Part shown: positions 38,180 through 46,751 of the stretch, one piece after another
How positions within the stretch are numbered: position 1 is the first letter of the stretch
Layout of the letters: each line of letters begins with the position of its first letter
Assembly: GCA_025359965.1 (NCBI GenBank)
Contig: JANYDC010000031.1
Coordinates: 95,900 to 159,899 of the forward strand
Direction of reading: 5' to 3'
Origin: Pedosphaera sp.
GTDB lineage: Bacteria > Verrucomicrobiota > Verrucomicrobiia > Limisphaerales > SXQI01
Length of the DNA stretch: 64,000 nt
Notes under the pieces: model-generated
Databases searched by the model: none
What the model saw: the letters and a program-made list of their open reading frames with translations, nothing else
Told to the model about the DNA's origin: nothing
Position numbers and translations under genes: made by a program

Positions 38180-40705
38180 ATGAAGAATTTCCCACCCGAG
38201 AAAAATTCAACGAAAAACAGTTCATTCTGGATGGCGAAGCACATTTTTTGGCTACTCCTGCTGACCCTGCCCGCCACTTCGCAAGCAGGACTCACCTACA
38301 TCACCAACAACGGCGCCATCACCGTCACTGGCTCTTACTTTCGCGATGATCCTTTGATCATACCCGACATGATCGACGGCCTCCCGGTCACCGCCATTAG
38401 CGACTCAGCCTTCCAATACCACCAGGCAAACAGCGTCGTGATTGGCAAGAACGTGACCCACATAGGCGATCACGCTTTCGGACTCTGCTACAAATTAACC
38501 TCCATCTCAGTCGAACCGTTGAATCCCTCCTTTGCCAGTGGCGGCGGTGTTTTATTCAACAAAGACCTGACCACACTCATCCAATACCCGATCGCCAAGG
38601 ATGAACCCGACTACAACATTCCCTCCAGTGTGACGAAAGTGGGGAATGACGCATTCCTTGCCTGCGAGAACCTCACAAGCATCCCGCTCCCCAAGGGTCT
38701 TACCTCCATTGGAGAGTCTGCGTTCGACTATTGCAGCCGACTGAGTACCGTGACCATCCCCAGTGGCGTGACCACCATCGGAAATCATGCGTTCCATGGC
38801 TGCGGAGACCTATACGCGTTGCAGGTGGATGCCTTGAATTCATCCTTTAGCAGCACGAACGGAGTGCTGTTCGACAAAAATAAGTCCCTGCTCCTTCAAT
38901 TCCCCATTGGCCGAGGCGTAACCACCTACTCAATTCCAAACAGCGTGTCGACCATCGGAGACGGCGCTTTCTACGGTTGCTCGGATCTTACGGATCTCAC
39001 CATCCCGGTTAGCGTGACGAACATCATGGATTCCGCCTTCTACTATTGTACTGGCCTGACAAACGTAACAATCCCCTCCAGCGTCAGCGCCATCGGAAGC
39101 AACGTCTTCTATGGCTGCTCGGGATTAACCAGCATCAACCTCCCAAACAGCTTAACCAGCGTCGGAATCTCGGCGTTCCACTACTGCGCCAGTCTTGAAA
39201 GCATCGCCATACCCAACAGTGTGACCAACATTGGTGATTTTGCTTTCGCTAGCTGTGGAAAACTGTCGGGTGTTATGCTTCCCGGCAGTCTGGAGAAAAT
39301 GGGTTTTGCTGCTTTCGGCTCCTGTACCAGCCTCACGAACATCACCCTCCCCAATAACCTTGCCAGCCTTGGGAACTCCGTCTTCACCGGTTGCTCCGCG
39401 TTAACCAGCGTCACCTTCCCAGACAGCATCACCAACATCGGAAACTCTGCATTCAATTACTGCTACTCCCTGACTAACGTCATCATCCCCGGCAGCGTGC
39501 AAAACATCGGAAACAATGCGTTCAGCTTCACCGGCCCGAACGATGTCACAATCCCCCCCGGCGTGATCACCATCGGGGCCTCTGCTTTTTATGCCTGTAG
39601 CAGCCTCACCAAGATTACGATCGCTGACAGTGTAACCACCATCGGAGACGAAGCTTTTGTTTCCACCAAGTTATCCAGCATTAAACTTCCGGAGAAACTA
39701 ACCAGCATTGGCAACTATCTGCTGGGCGACTGCTACTCCCTGACGAACGTCACCATCCCCGACGGCGTGACCAATATCGGCAGCCATGCGTTCGTTGCAT
39801 GCCACTCCCTTTCTGCCATCGTGATCCCAGGCGGTGTAAAAAGCATTCAGGATCAGGCATTCCTTGGCTGCACGGAACTGACGGAAGTCACATTGCCCAA
39901 CAGCCTTACGACCATCGGGGAATCTGCCTTCTCCTATTGTGTCGGCCTCACGAGCATCACCATCCCTAAAAATGTGGCCAGCATCGGAGTCGCTGCTTTC
40001 TCCAATGGCGATCGGATGACCAATATCTGGGTTGATACATCCAACCAGATGTACTCCGACTCAGACGGGGTCTTGCTTAATAAAACTAAGACGACCCTCA
40101 TCGAATACCCCTTTGGCAGAACTGAACAGACCTACCAAATTCCGAACGGCGTGACCACTATCGGTGAGCGTGCTTTTTTTGCCTGTGGCGGACTGACAAA
40201 AGTTTTAATCCCCACTAGTGTCAACGTCATCGGCATCGCAGCGTTCGCTAACTGTATCAATCTGACCGACGTCACATTCCCCAAAAGCATCAGCACCCTC
40301 AGCCACGCTGCTTTCAACCAGTGTGCTCACCTCAAAAACGCTTACTTTCAAGGAGATGCGCCCAGTGGGGACGACTTGGCTCTGTTCAACTGGGACACAA
40401 ACCCAACCATCTACTATCAACCGGGGGCCACCGGCTGGGTCTCAACCTTTGCCGGGCGTCCCACGGTGCTTTGGAACCCGGTCGCTTCAACCTCTGAAAT
40501 AAGCTTCGGCATCAACGCGGACATATTTGGCTTCAAAATCGCTGGCGGCAAAGATATCCAAGTAGTCGTCGAGGCCTGCAACAACCTCACAAATCCGGTG
40601 TGGATTTCAGTGGGAACAAACACCCTGACAGTAGGCTCTTCGCTCTTTAGCGATGCGGACTGGACCAACCACTCCAGCCGAATCTACCGCTTCCGTTCGC
40701 CCTAA
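38180..40705 (+). CDS. Secreted BspA-type leucine-rich-repeat protein 3
   Basis: N-terminal hydrophobic segment IFWLLLLTLPATSQA. LRR_5 repeats. C-terminal tail ...SSRIYRFRSP. Confidence 0.92.
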   Translation: MKNFPPEKNSTKNSSFWMAKHIFWLLLLTLPATSQAGLTYITNNGAITVTGSYFRDDPLIIPDMIDGLPVTAISDSAFQYHQANSVVIGKNVTHIGDHAFGLCYKLTSISVEPLNPSFASGGGVLFNKDLTTLIQYPIAKDEPDYNIPSSVTKVGNDAFLACENLTSIPLPKGLTSIGESAFDYCSRLSTVTIPSGVTTIGNHAFHGCGDLYALQVDALNSSFSSTNGVLFDKNKSLLLQFPIGRGVTTYSIPNSVSTIGDGAFYGCSDLTDLTIPVSVTNIMDSAFYYCTGLTNVTIPSSVSAIGSNVFYGCSGLTSINLPNSLTSVGISAFHYCASLESIAIPNSVTNIGDFAFASCGKLSGVMLPGSLEKMGFAAFGSCTSLTNITLPNNLASLGNSVFTGCSALTSVTFPDSITNIGNSAFNYCYSLTNVIIPGSVQNIGNNAFSFTGPNDVTIPPGVITIGASAFYACSSLTKITIADSVTTIGDEAFVSTKLSSIKLPEKLTSIGNYLLGDCYSLTNVTIPDGVTNIGSHAFVACHSLSAIVIPGGVKSIQDQAFLGCTELTEVTLPNSLTTIGESAFSYCVGLTSITIPKNVASIGVAAFSNGDRMTNIWVDTSNQMYSDSDGVLLNKTKTTLIEYPFGRTEQTYQIPNGVTTIGERAFFACGGLTKVLIPTSVNVIGIAAFANCINLTDVTFPKSISTLSHAAFNQCAHLKNAYFQGDAPSGDDLALFNWDTNPTIYYQPGATGWVSTFAGRPTVLWNPVASTSEISFGINADIFGFKIAGGKDIQVVVEACNNLTNPVWISVGTNTLTVGSSLFSDADWTNHSSRIYRFRSP

Positions 40706-40801
40706 GCCGAGTCGTACAAACGCTGCGCCCCAATCGATAGACTGAATCATTAACGCCACGCGCATTTGTCAGCGACGTTGATATCAGTTAAAGTGGCTTC
40801 C

Positions 40802-41131
40802 ATGAAACTATCCCTCTGCATGGTTGCGGTCGCAGGACTTATTGCCGGATGCGGCGATAAGAAAGATGAGCCGCCTAAGAGCAACCTTCTAACCGCCCCA
40901 GTGGACTACGTCGGAGCAGTTGGCAAAGCTAAAAAAACGGCCGAGCGCGTCGTCGATGTGGTTGAGGTTCGAAAAGCCATTGAACTATTCCACGCTTCGG
41001 AAGATCGCTTTCCCACCAGTTTGAAGGAACTTTCCGATACGAAGTATTTTCCCACTTTGCCCACTCCCCCGCGCGGCGCGAAATTCTTCTACGACCCCAA
41101 AACAGGTGCGCTCAGCCTTGTGAAGGAGTAG
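40802..41131 (+). CDS. Small lipoprotein with GspG/pseudopilin-C-terminus-like sequence
   Basis: MKLSLCMVAVAGLIAGCGDKK lipobox. RKAIELFHASEDRFPTSLKEL...LPTPPRGAKFFYDPKTGALSLV resembles the soluble part of major pseudopilins. Confidence 0.6.
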   Translation: MKLSLCMVAVAGLIAGCGDKKDEPPKSNLLTAPVDYVGAVGKAKKTAERVVDVVEVRKAIELFHASEDRFPTSLKELSDTKYFPTLPTPPRGAKFFYDPKTGALSLVKE

Positions 41132-41170
41132 TAGCGGGTTGATCAAATAGCGCATCCGTCCAAACCTTAT

Positions 41171-41304
41171 GGAGTGCGGTGGCAGAGCGAAGCGTCGACA
41201 CCGCTTTGGGTTGCGGTTGTAATTTTTACTGGGCCAGCTGCCTTGTTCAGAGTGCCCGTCTTGGAAAGCGGTGTCGACGCTCGGCGCGCTGCCACCGCAC
41301 TCCA
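41171..41304. repeat. Imperfect inverted repeat with ~37-42 bp arms flanking a ~55 bp spacer
   Basis: Left ggagtgcggtggcagagcgaagcgtcgacaccgcttt. Right arm reverse complement ggagtgcggtggcagcgcgccgagcgtcgacaccgctttcc. Confidence 0.9.
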
Positions 41305-41319
41305 CATCTCCCTATCGGG

Positions 41320-41856
41320 TTAACGCCGGCCAAAAAACGTATCCTCTAAACTCCCCCGTTCAGTCCGGATAACCGCACCGGGCGCAACGCCATTCCGTTC
41401 AAACCAGCCCTCTCTCATCTCAAGCACGTACTGAACCCGGTCAGTTGCGGCCACAATGGGGGTTTCGTCCTTGGCTTTCATCTGGACTACTTCCAAAATC
41501 GAACCCTCGGGGTCAATATACGCCCCCGCCAGCGGGATCAGCGTATTGTGCATCCAGAAAGAAGCCTGAAAGGGCTTGTTGAAGACAAACAGCATCCCTT
41601 CAGAATCAAGGATGTTGGTGCGAAACATCATGCCCGTCTGTATTTCGTTCACGGTGGTAGCCAGTTCAGCCGTAACCTCCTTGGTGCCCAAATACAGCTT
41701 TAAAGTTTTAAGCTTGGGTTGGGCGGCCATGGCGGACGCCGGATTGACGTCACGCGTGGTGGCAAGAACCGGCTCGCGCGAAGGCTGTTCGCAACCGCTA
41801 ACCAGCCCAACCGCAAGAACCACCAGGAGGAAAAACCAATGACGTCTCATGAACAT
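41320..41856 (-). CDS. DUF192 family lipoprotein
   Basis: GMMFRTNILDSEGMLFVFNKPFQASFWMHNTLIPLAGAYID...YVLEMREGWFERNGVAPGAVI matches the DUF192 pattern. Lipobox LVSGCEQ. Confidence 0.85.
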   Translation of the reverse strand: MFMRRHWFFLLVVLAVGLVSGCEQPSREPVLATTRDVNPASAMAAQPKLKTLKLYLGTKEVTAELATTVNEIQTGMMFRTNILDSEGMLFVFNKPFQASFWMHNTLIPLAGAYIDPEGSILEVVQMKAKDETPIVAATDRVQYVLEMREGWFERNGVAPGAVIRTERGSLEDTFFGRR

Positions 41857-41877
41857 GGTTTGAACGCTAATGGACCA

Positions 41878-44800
41878 TTACGGATTGGCCATCATTTTTT
41901 GATACTCGGGCAGTTGTCTTAAACCAATAAAGCTGGGTTCAACTTCGGCACTTTTTCGAATGTCCTTGGCCGTTGGCTGTGCCGCCAGCCGGGCCTTGCT
42001 CAACTCAATGGAGCGGCCCAAGGAAACGATTGCTTCAGCATTCTTCCTCGTGACTGCCTGCGCCCGCGCCAGATCAAACCAAGCCTCGGGATTCTCAGGC
42101 ATGATCTTCACCAATTTAGCCAAAGCCGATTCCAACCCGCTCATGCTCCCCACCTGTGAATAAGCCTGCGCCACCGAAAGCAGACCTCGGGCGTCCGCTG
42201 TGGGGGACGCCACCACGGCATCAAAAATCTTCATGGCGTCGTTGGTGCGCTGGACTTGCAGGTACGCCGAGGCCAGCTTGAAAACCACATCAAGATTCGT
42301 AGGGGCTGCTTTGTACAGCGACTCCAGCTCAGCCAATTGGGGGATCATTGTCTGGGGAGCGGCCTGACCTGCCTGGCCCGCCTGGCCTTTTTTGATATCC
42401 CTCAATTGGGATAGCAGGTTGAAGATGTTTTGATTGTCAGGATCAAACTTGTAGGCGGTGGCAGCCACCATCTCCGCATCCGAGGCGCGACCCAGATTGA
42501 CGAGCAGGTTGACATACTTGAAAACCGCTTCAGGGCTGTAGGGACAAAAGGCAAAGGACTGGCGGAAGGCGAATTCTGCCTCCTTCACCATGCGCTTGTT
42601 TTCCTCAACGTTCTTGGAATTTCCAATGCGCCAGAAGTACACCCCGCCAAGGGCCGAGCGCAGCTTGGAAAACGCCTTCTGCGCGTTGTCATCACGCACA
42701 AATTTCGTATCCCCCTTAAACCCTGTGTAATCGCGGCGCAAATAAGTCTTCTCCGCAAAATCGCAGATTTCCTTCACAGGTGTGTCGTAGGTAATCCAAT
42801 CCCCGATGAACCGCTCGGAATATTTGGTCCAGAACAAATGATCCTTCTTAACCATTTCCTCGGTCATTTCCGGCACCTTCTCGCGGTTGATCTTCATGAT
42901 GATCCCGGCCGGAGTCAGGTAAGGAAACATCCAGTCCAACGCGAAACTTTCCTCAAGGTAAAACTCATGAGTCGGGTTCTTGTCAAAGATGACCTTGGTC
43001 AGCAGCCCGTTGATGGCCATAACCGCCACCTGCCCTGACACAGAGATTTTTCCATCCTGGAGGTGCACATCCTCACCGGGCCGGATTTGCTTGGGCTCGT
43101 TGGGGAACTGCATGTCATGCTGCAAACGTTTTTGTGCGTCCCCAAGGTAGGTCTGGAAGGCGACTTGGTAATCCTCGGTGTTCGGGGTGTTGATTTCTTT
43201 GAGGGGATAAACGCCTTCCTTTCGACGGCGGGCTTCGATATCAGCACCCAGTTTGGTGAAATAATTGTCCAGCGGGACACTCATCCGAGCCACGAAATTG
43301 GTTCGGCCTTCCTCCTCCTCCTTCTGGCTGCGCAGGAAATTGACGAAAAAAGGAGGATCAATCTGCGTGCTCCGGTTGTAGTGCGCCCTGATGTAGCTCA
43401 GGTAAGTGCCGTCCGCCAAAGCATTCTGCGTGATCAAATAGCAGTCACGGCGGTCAAAATCAGGGTCGAGACGTTTTGATGGCGGAATGAAGCTCTCACA
43501 AAAAATCATGTAAGTGGGACAAAACCGGCCTGGGTCAGTGCCCCCAAAGATGATCGAGTCTTTCGGCATCTTGGGATAAACCTCAAAAGGCGGGGTGAAC
43601 ATGTCGTGGCCGAAATAGAACCCGAACAAATGTCCGCGCTGTTCGTTCTCTGCCCAGTGCCCCATAACGCTCCAGATGGGAATACAGGCAAATGCCGCCA
43701 GCAGAATAAGGCGTGGAACCCGCGTTTTCATCAGGAAAAAGAGCGCCATCAAAGATGCGGTAAGACACAGAAAAAAGAGCGCGTTGATGCGATCAATCGG
43801 AAACTGCGTCCTCAAGGAAGTGAGGGCATAAAGCGAAAAACCAACCGCCACAGCGGCACCGATGAGCAGTTGTTTGCGGTACGCCTCGTATTGGGTGGCC
43901 ACTAGGCCACCTATCAGCGTCAATCCGTAACCCACCCAAATGGCGATGATGAGGTGGGACGCCGTGAAAAAGACGCGCGTCTGCTCCTTGGCCTGCCGGT
44001 CAATGCCTGGGTTGAGCAAGACCAAGAGAAGCAATGCCAGACAGAGATAGATGGCCGTCAACCCGATCATCCAAGCCTTCTCCCTCTTTTGCATCTTGGC
44101 GAAGAATAGGAATGGCACGACCGCAATGAGCAGGCACACCACGTTGAACTCCTCCTTGGCTCCTTCGATATAAGTGCCGATTTGTTCGACCAAACGGCCG
44201 ACTTCAGCCGTGGGGCTGGTTTTGTCGTACTGGCCCCGGGTTAGCGCATGCCAAAAACCCTCTTCAGTGCGAGGGTACCCCCAGTTCATGGGTGGGTTGG
44301 TCATGGAGGCGATGGGCATGTAAAAATAAAAACTCGCGCCCAGCACAAACATAAGACCCATGACCGAAGGCGGAATGATGGTGCCGATCAATTTTTTGAA
44401 CTTCAGTTCGCAAGCCTCTGAAACCATTTCAACCAACTCACCCATCGTTTTGAAGATCATCACCAACGAGACAAGGGCGGAGCCGACTCCAACCAGATTG
44501 TAGATGAAGAACAAAGGCGGGTTATTGTCAAAGGAGGTCAAAATGCCCTTGCCCTTGGCCCACAATCCAAGGAGGTAAACAATGGTGTTGATGAGGAATA
44601 AATCACGTCCCAGCCGGGGTGCCGCCGCCAGCACCGCCACTTCAATGCCCATGGCCGCCACGATTAAGGTTTGATGGTTGGTGAAACAAATGCCGAACCA
44701 GAAGGCCGCAAGATAGAGGTACCTCAACTGGTGCGGCGCGTAGGTCCAGCGCAACATGGCGCACAAAAGCAGCATGAGCGAGAGCACACTGAGCGTGTAC

Positions 44801-45369
44801 ACCTCCACAATCACCGCCTGGCTCCACATAAAGCCGTTGAAGCCTAAAAGTGCTCCCGCCACAAAACCGGATACGAGACACAGGCCGTCCTCCCATTTCT
44901 TATCCATGTTCTTGAAGGAGGCGATCCCCTCCAAAATCATGCTGCTGCCACGCGACACCAGTAATGCCAGCAAACCGCAGGAGAACGCCGCCGCCACTGC
45001 GCTGGAAAGGCTGACCCGCCATGCGATGTTGGAGAAGGGAACCAATTGGGTGAACAGCCATGTGTAGATGGTCCACACCGGATAACCCGGCGGATGGGGC
45101 ACGCCCGCGTAAAACGAACCCACGGCCAATTCGCCGGAATCCTCCAGCGTCAAATCAGGAGAGAGCGTGTAGAAATAGCCGGCAAAAACGATGAGTGTGG
45201 TGATGAAAAAGGTAATCCAATCCACCCTGCGGAACAGCGGTGGGATGGCACCGATGGGCGCCTCGGCGGGCTTTGACAGACCGGGACGGCTCGGAGTGGT
45301 TTGCGGTTTACTCATTGCTCTTGATGCTTCTGATGATTTGCCACCTGGCTTCTGACTCTCGTTACTCAT
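41878..45369 (-). CDS. DUF2723-family multi-TM protein with C-terminal TPR-like region
   Basis: YTLSPDLTLEDSGELAVGSFYAGVPHPPGYPVWTIYTWLF signature, about a dozen TM segments, C-terminal TPR-like helices. Confidence 0.85.
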   Translation of the reverse strand: MSNESQKPGGKSSEASRAMSKPQTTPSRPGLSKPAEAPIGAIPPLFRRVDWITFFITTLIVFAGYFYTLSPDLTLEDSGELAVGSFYAGVPHPPGYPVWTIYTWLFTQLVPFSNIAWRVSLSSAVAAAFSCGLLALLVSRGSSMILEGIASFKNMDKKWEDGLCLVSGFVAGALLGFNGFMWSQAVIVEVYTLSVLSLMLLLCAMLRWTYAPHQLRYLYLAAFWFGICFTNHQTLIVAAMGIEVAVLAAAPRLGRDLFLINTIVYLLGLWAKGKGILTSFDNNPPLFFIYNLVGVGSALVSLVMIFKTMGELVEMVSEACELKFKKLIGTIIPPSVMGLMFVLGASFYFYMPIASMTNPPMNWGYPRTEEGFWHALTRGQYDKTSPTAEVGRLVEQIGTYIEGAKEEFNVVCLLIAVVPFLFFAKMQKREKAWMIGLTAIYLCLALLLLVLLNPGIDRQAKEQTRVFFTASHLIIAIWVGYGLTLIGGLVATQYEAYRKQLLIGAAVAVGFSLYALTSLRTQFPIDRINALFFLCLTASLMALFFLMKTRVPRLILLAAFACIPIWSVMGHWAENEQRGHLFGFYFGHDMFTPPFEVYPKMPKDSIIFGGTDPGRFCPTYMIFCESFIPPSKRLDPDFDRRDCYLITQNALADGTYLSYIRAHYNRSTQIDPPFFVNFLRSQKEEEEGRTNFVARMSVPLDNYFTKLGADIEARRRKEGVYPLKEINTPNTEDYQVAFQTYLGDAQKRLQHDMQFPNEPKQIRPGEDVHLQDGKISVSGQVAVMAINGLLTKVIFDKNPTHEFYLEESFALDWMFPYLTPAGIIMKINREKVPEMTEEMVKKDHLFWTKYSERFIGDWITYDTPVKEICDFAEKTYLRRDYTGFKGDTKFVRDDNAQKAFSKLRSALGGVYFWRIGNSKNVEENKRMVKEAEFAFRQSFAFCPYSPEAVFKYVNLLVNLGRASDAEMVAATAYKFDPDNQNIFNLLSQLRDIKKGQAGQAGQAAPQTMIPQLAELESLYKAAPTNLDVVFKLASAYLQVQRTNDAMKIFDAVVASPTADARGLLSVAQAYSQVGSMSGLESALAKLVKIMPENPEAWFDLARAQAVTRKNAEAIVSLGRSIELSKARLAAQPTAKDIRKSAEVEPSFIGLRQLPEYQKMMANP

Positions 45370-45384
45370 GAAAAAATCGATCGA

Positions 45385-45807
45385 TTAATGATCAATCTGG
45401 TTGGTCATGGGGGGGATCACTGCACGCTCGCGGGGAGTTGTCGTGGCCAGTGTCATGTTTAAAGTCGTTCTGGGGAGGTTGTTCATCTCGCTGTGGCTTG
45501 AATCGGTGCCGTAGCCGCTCCATGATGGAGAACTCCAACCCAGGGCGGCAATCAGCCCATTGGTGGATAAATTGGAGCCGCCGTTGCTGGCAACAGGGTG
45601 GGAAGGAGCCGAAGCCACCACCAAAAGCGCGCAGCCGGCCACTGGTACAAGCCATTGAAACAGCTCCCGCCACGCCAGCGTGATATGGGGCTGTGCACCC
45701 GCCCGGCCAAACAAAGCGGCCGAGATGCGGTCAGCGGGCTGCCGCAGCTTCCAACTTGATACCATCTTCTCCAAAGGTTCCCGTTGATTCGTTTTCATGG
45801 GTGGCAT
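45385..45807 (-). CDS. Small single-TM protein directly after and overlapping an ECF sigma gene (possible anti-sigma-type regulator)
   Basis: TM LFQWLVPVAGCALLVVASAP after a cytosolic N-terminal region. Position after and overlapping the sigma gene. Confidence 0.55.
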   Translation of the reverse strand: MPPMKTNQREPLEKMVSSWKLRQPADRISAALFGRAGAQPHITLAWRELFQWLVPVAGCALLVVASAPSHPVASNGGSNLSTNGLIAALGWSSPSWSGYGTDSSHSEMNNLPRTTLNMTLATTTPRERAVIPPMTNQIDH

Positions 45808-46285
45808 GGGTCGTTAAACAATCTCGCAATTTCTTCATTCCGTATCGGTACCGGCCGGAAGCGGTGTTGGGGGAAATCCCCAGCATTTCCCCAATCAGCT
45901 CAAACGTCAGCTCGTGCCAGATTTTCAGCACAATCACCTCGCGCTGCTCCGGCGGCAGCCTGGTCAGGCACTTCATAGCCGCCTCCTCAGCTGGGTTCGC
46001 TTCCGAATCTCTCTCAAACCAGCGGGTCGATTCGATCTCCCGCTTTAGCCGCCTCCACAAACTGCGGCGAAAATTCGAGCAGCGGTTACGGAACGCGCCG
46101 ATGCAATAGAACTCCGGCTGCGGCGGCTCAACCGGCAGCGCCAGCAGAGCGACAAACGTCTCCTGCAACACATCCTCCGCCTCCGAATGACTCAAGCCCA
46201 AGGCTCGGCCATACAAAAGCAATTGGGCGGCCTTCGCCTCATAAAGGCTGCGGCACCAATCATCTGTGTTCGGACAACTGCTCAT
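45731..46285 (-). CDS. ECF-type RNA polymerase sigma factor
   Basis: Region 2-like LLLYGRALGLSHSEAEDVLQETFVALL and region 4-like LPPEQREVIVLKIWHELTFELIGEMLGISPNTASGRYRYGMKKLRDCL. Start MSSCPNTDDW at 46285; the ORF-track extension is not supported. Confidence 0.85.
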   Translation of the reverse strand: MSSCPNTDDWCRSLYEAKAAQLLLYGRALGLSHSEAEDVLQETFVALLALPVEPPQPEFYCIGAFRNRCSNFRRSLWRRLKREIESTRWFERDSEANPAEEAAMKCLTRLPPEQREVIVLKIWHELTFELIGEMLGISPNTASGRYRYGMKKLRDCLTTHATHENESTGTFGEDGIKLEAAAAR

Positions 46286-46751
46286 GCTCTCACACTGGAA
46301 ACACCGCACCGCACCGTTTTTGTATACCGGGACAAAAGAATAGTTCGTCGCTGTGTATCGACGTAAAAGGGAAGTCTGAACGAATCCCGCCCCTCCCGCA
46401 AGCCCGCCTCCGCCCAGCCAATCGCGTAAATCCAACAGCCACTGCCCCGCGCTGAGGTTCCAAAGCCCTAACGGCGCGGACGACCACTTCTTTGCCAAAA
46501 AAAATGGGGCAGACGCAAATCTGGCCCAATCCCATGTCACAATTAACGCCAATACCGCTGAAGGCAGAGTATTTGGCCATCTTTCCAGCACGAATCGATT
46601 GGCTTCTTCGCTGGCAGGTGAGCGGCTTTGTGCTAAAACCCCGTGCCGCTCCGAAAGAATGTCCACTACTCGCCATTGAGGCGGCGACGTTGCTGGTGTT
46701 AGTACGAGAGATTGACGAGCAAGCCAACGACGATGCAACTTCCTTACACGC

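Noticed and set aside
32742-40705. Possibility that the regularly spaced LRR DNA repeats are a CRISPR or satellite array
   Set aside because: The repeats are in-frame ~69-nt LRR codons within long ORFs with signal peptides and shared C-termini, not direct repeats with unique spacers.
40985-41305. 106-aa minus-strand ORF covering the palindrome at 41171-41304
   Set aside because: Runs antisense through the lipoprotein gene and the inverted repeat; no coding signature.
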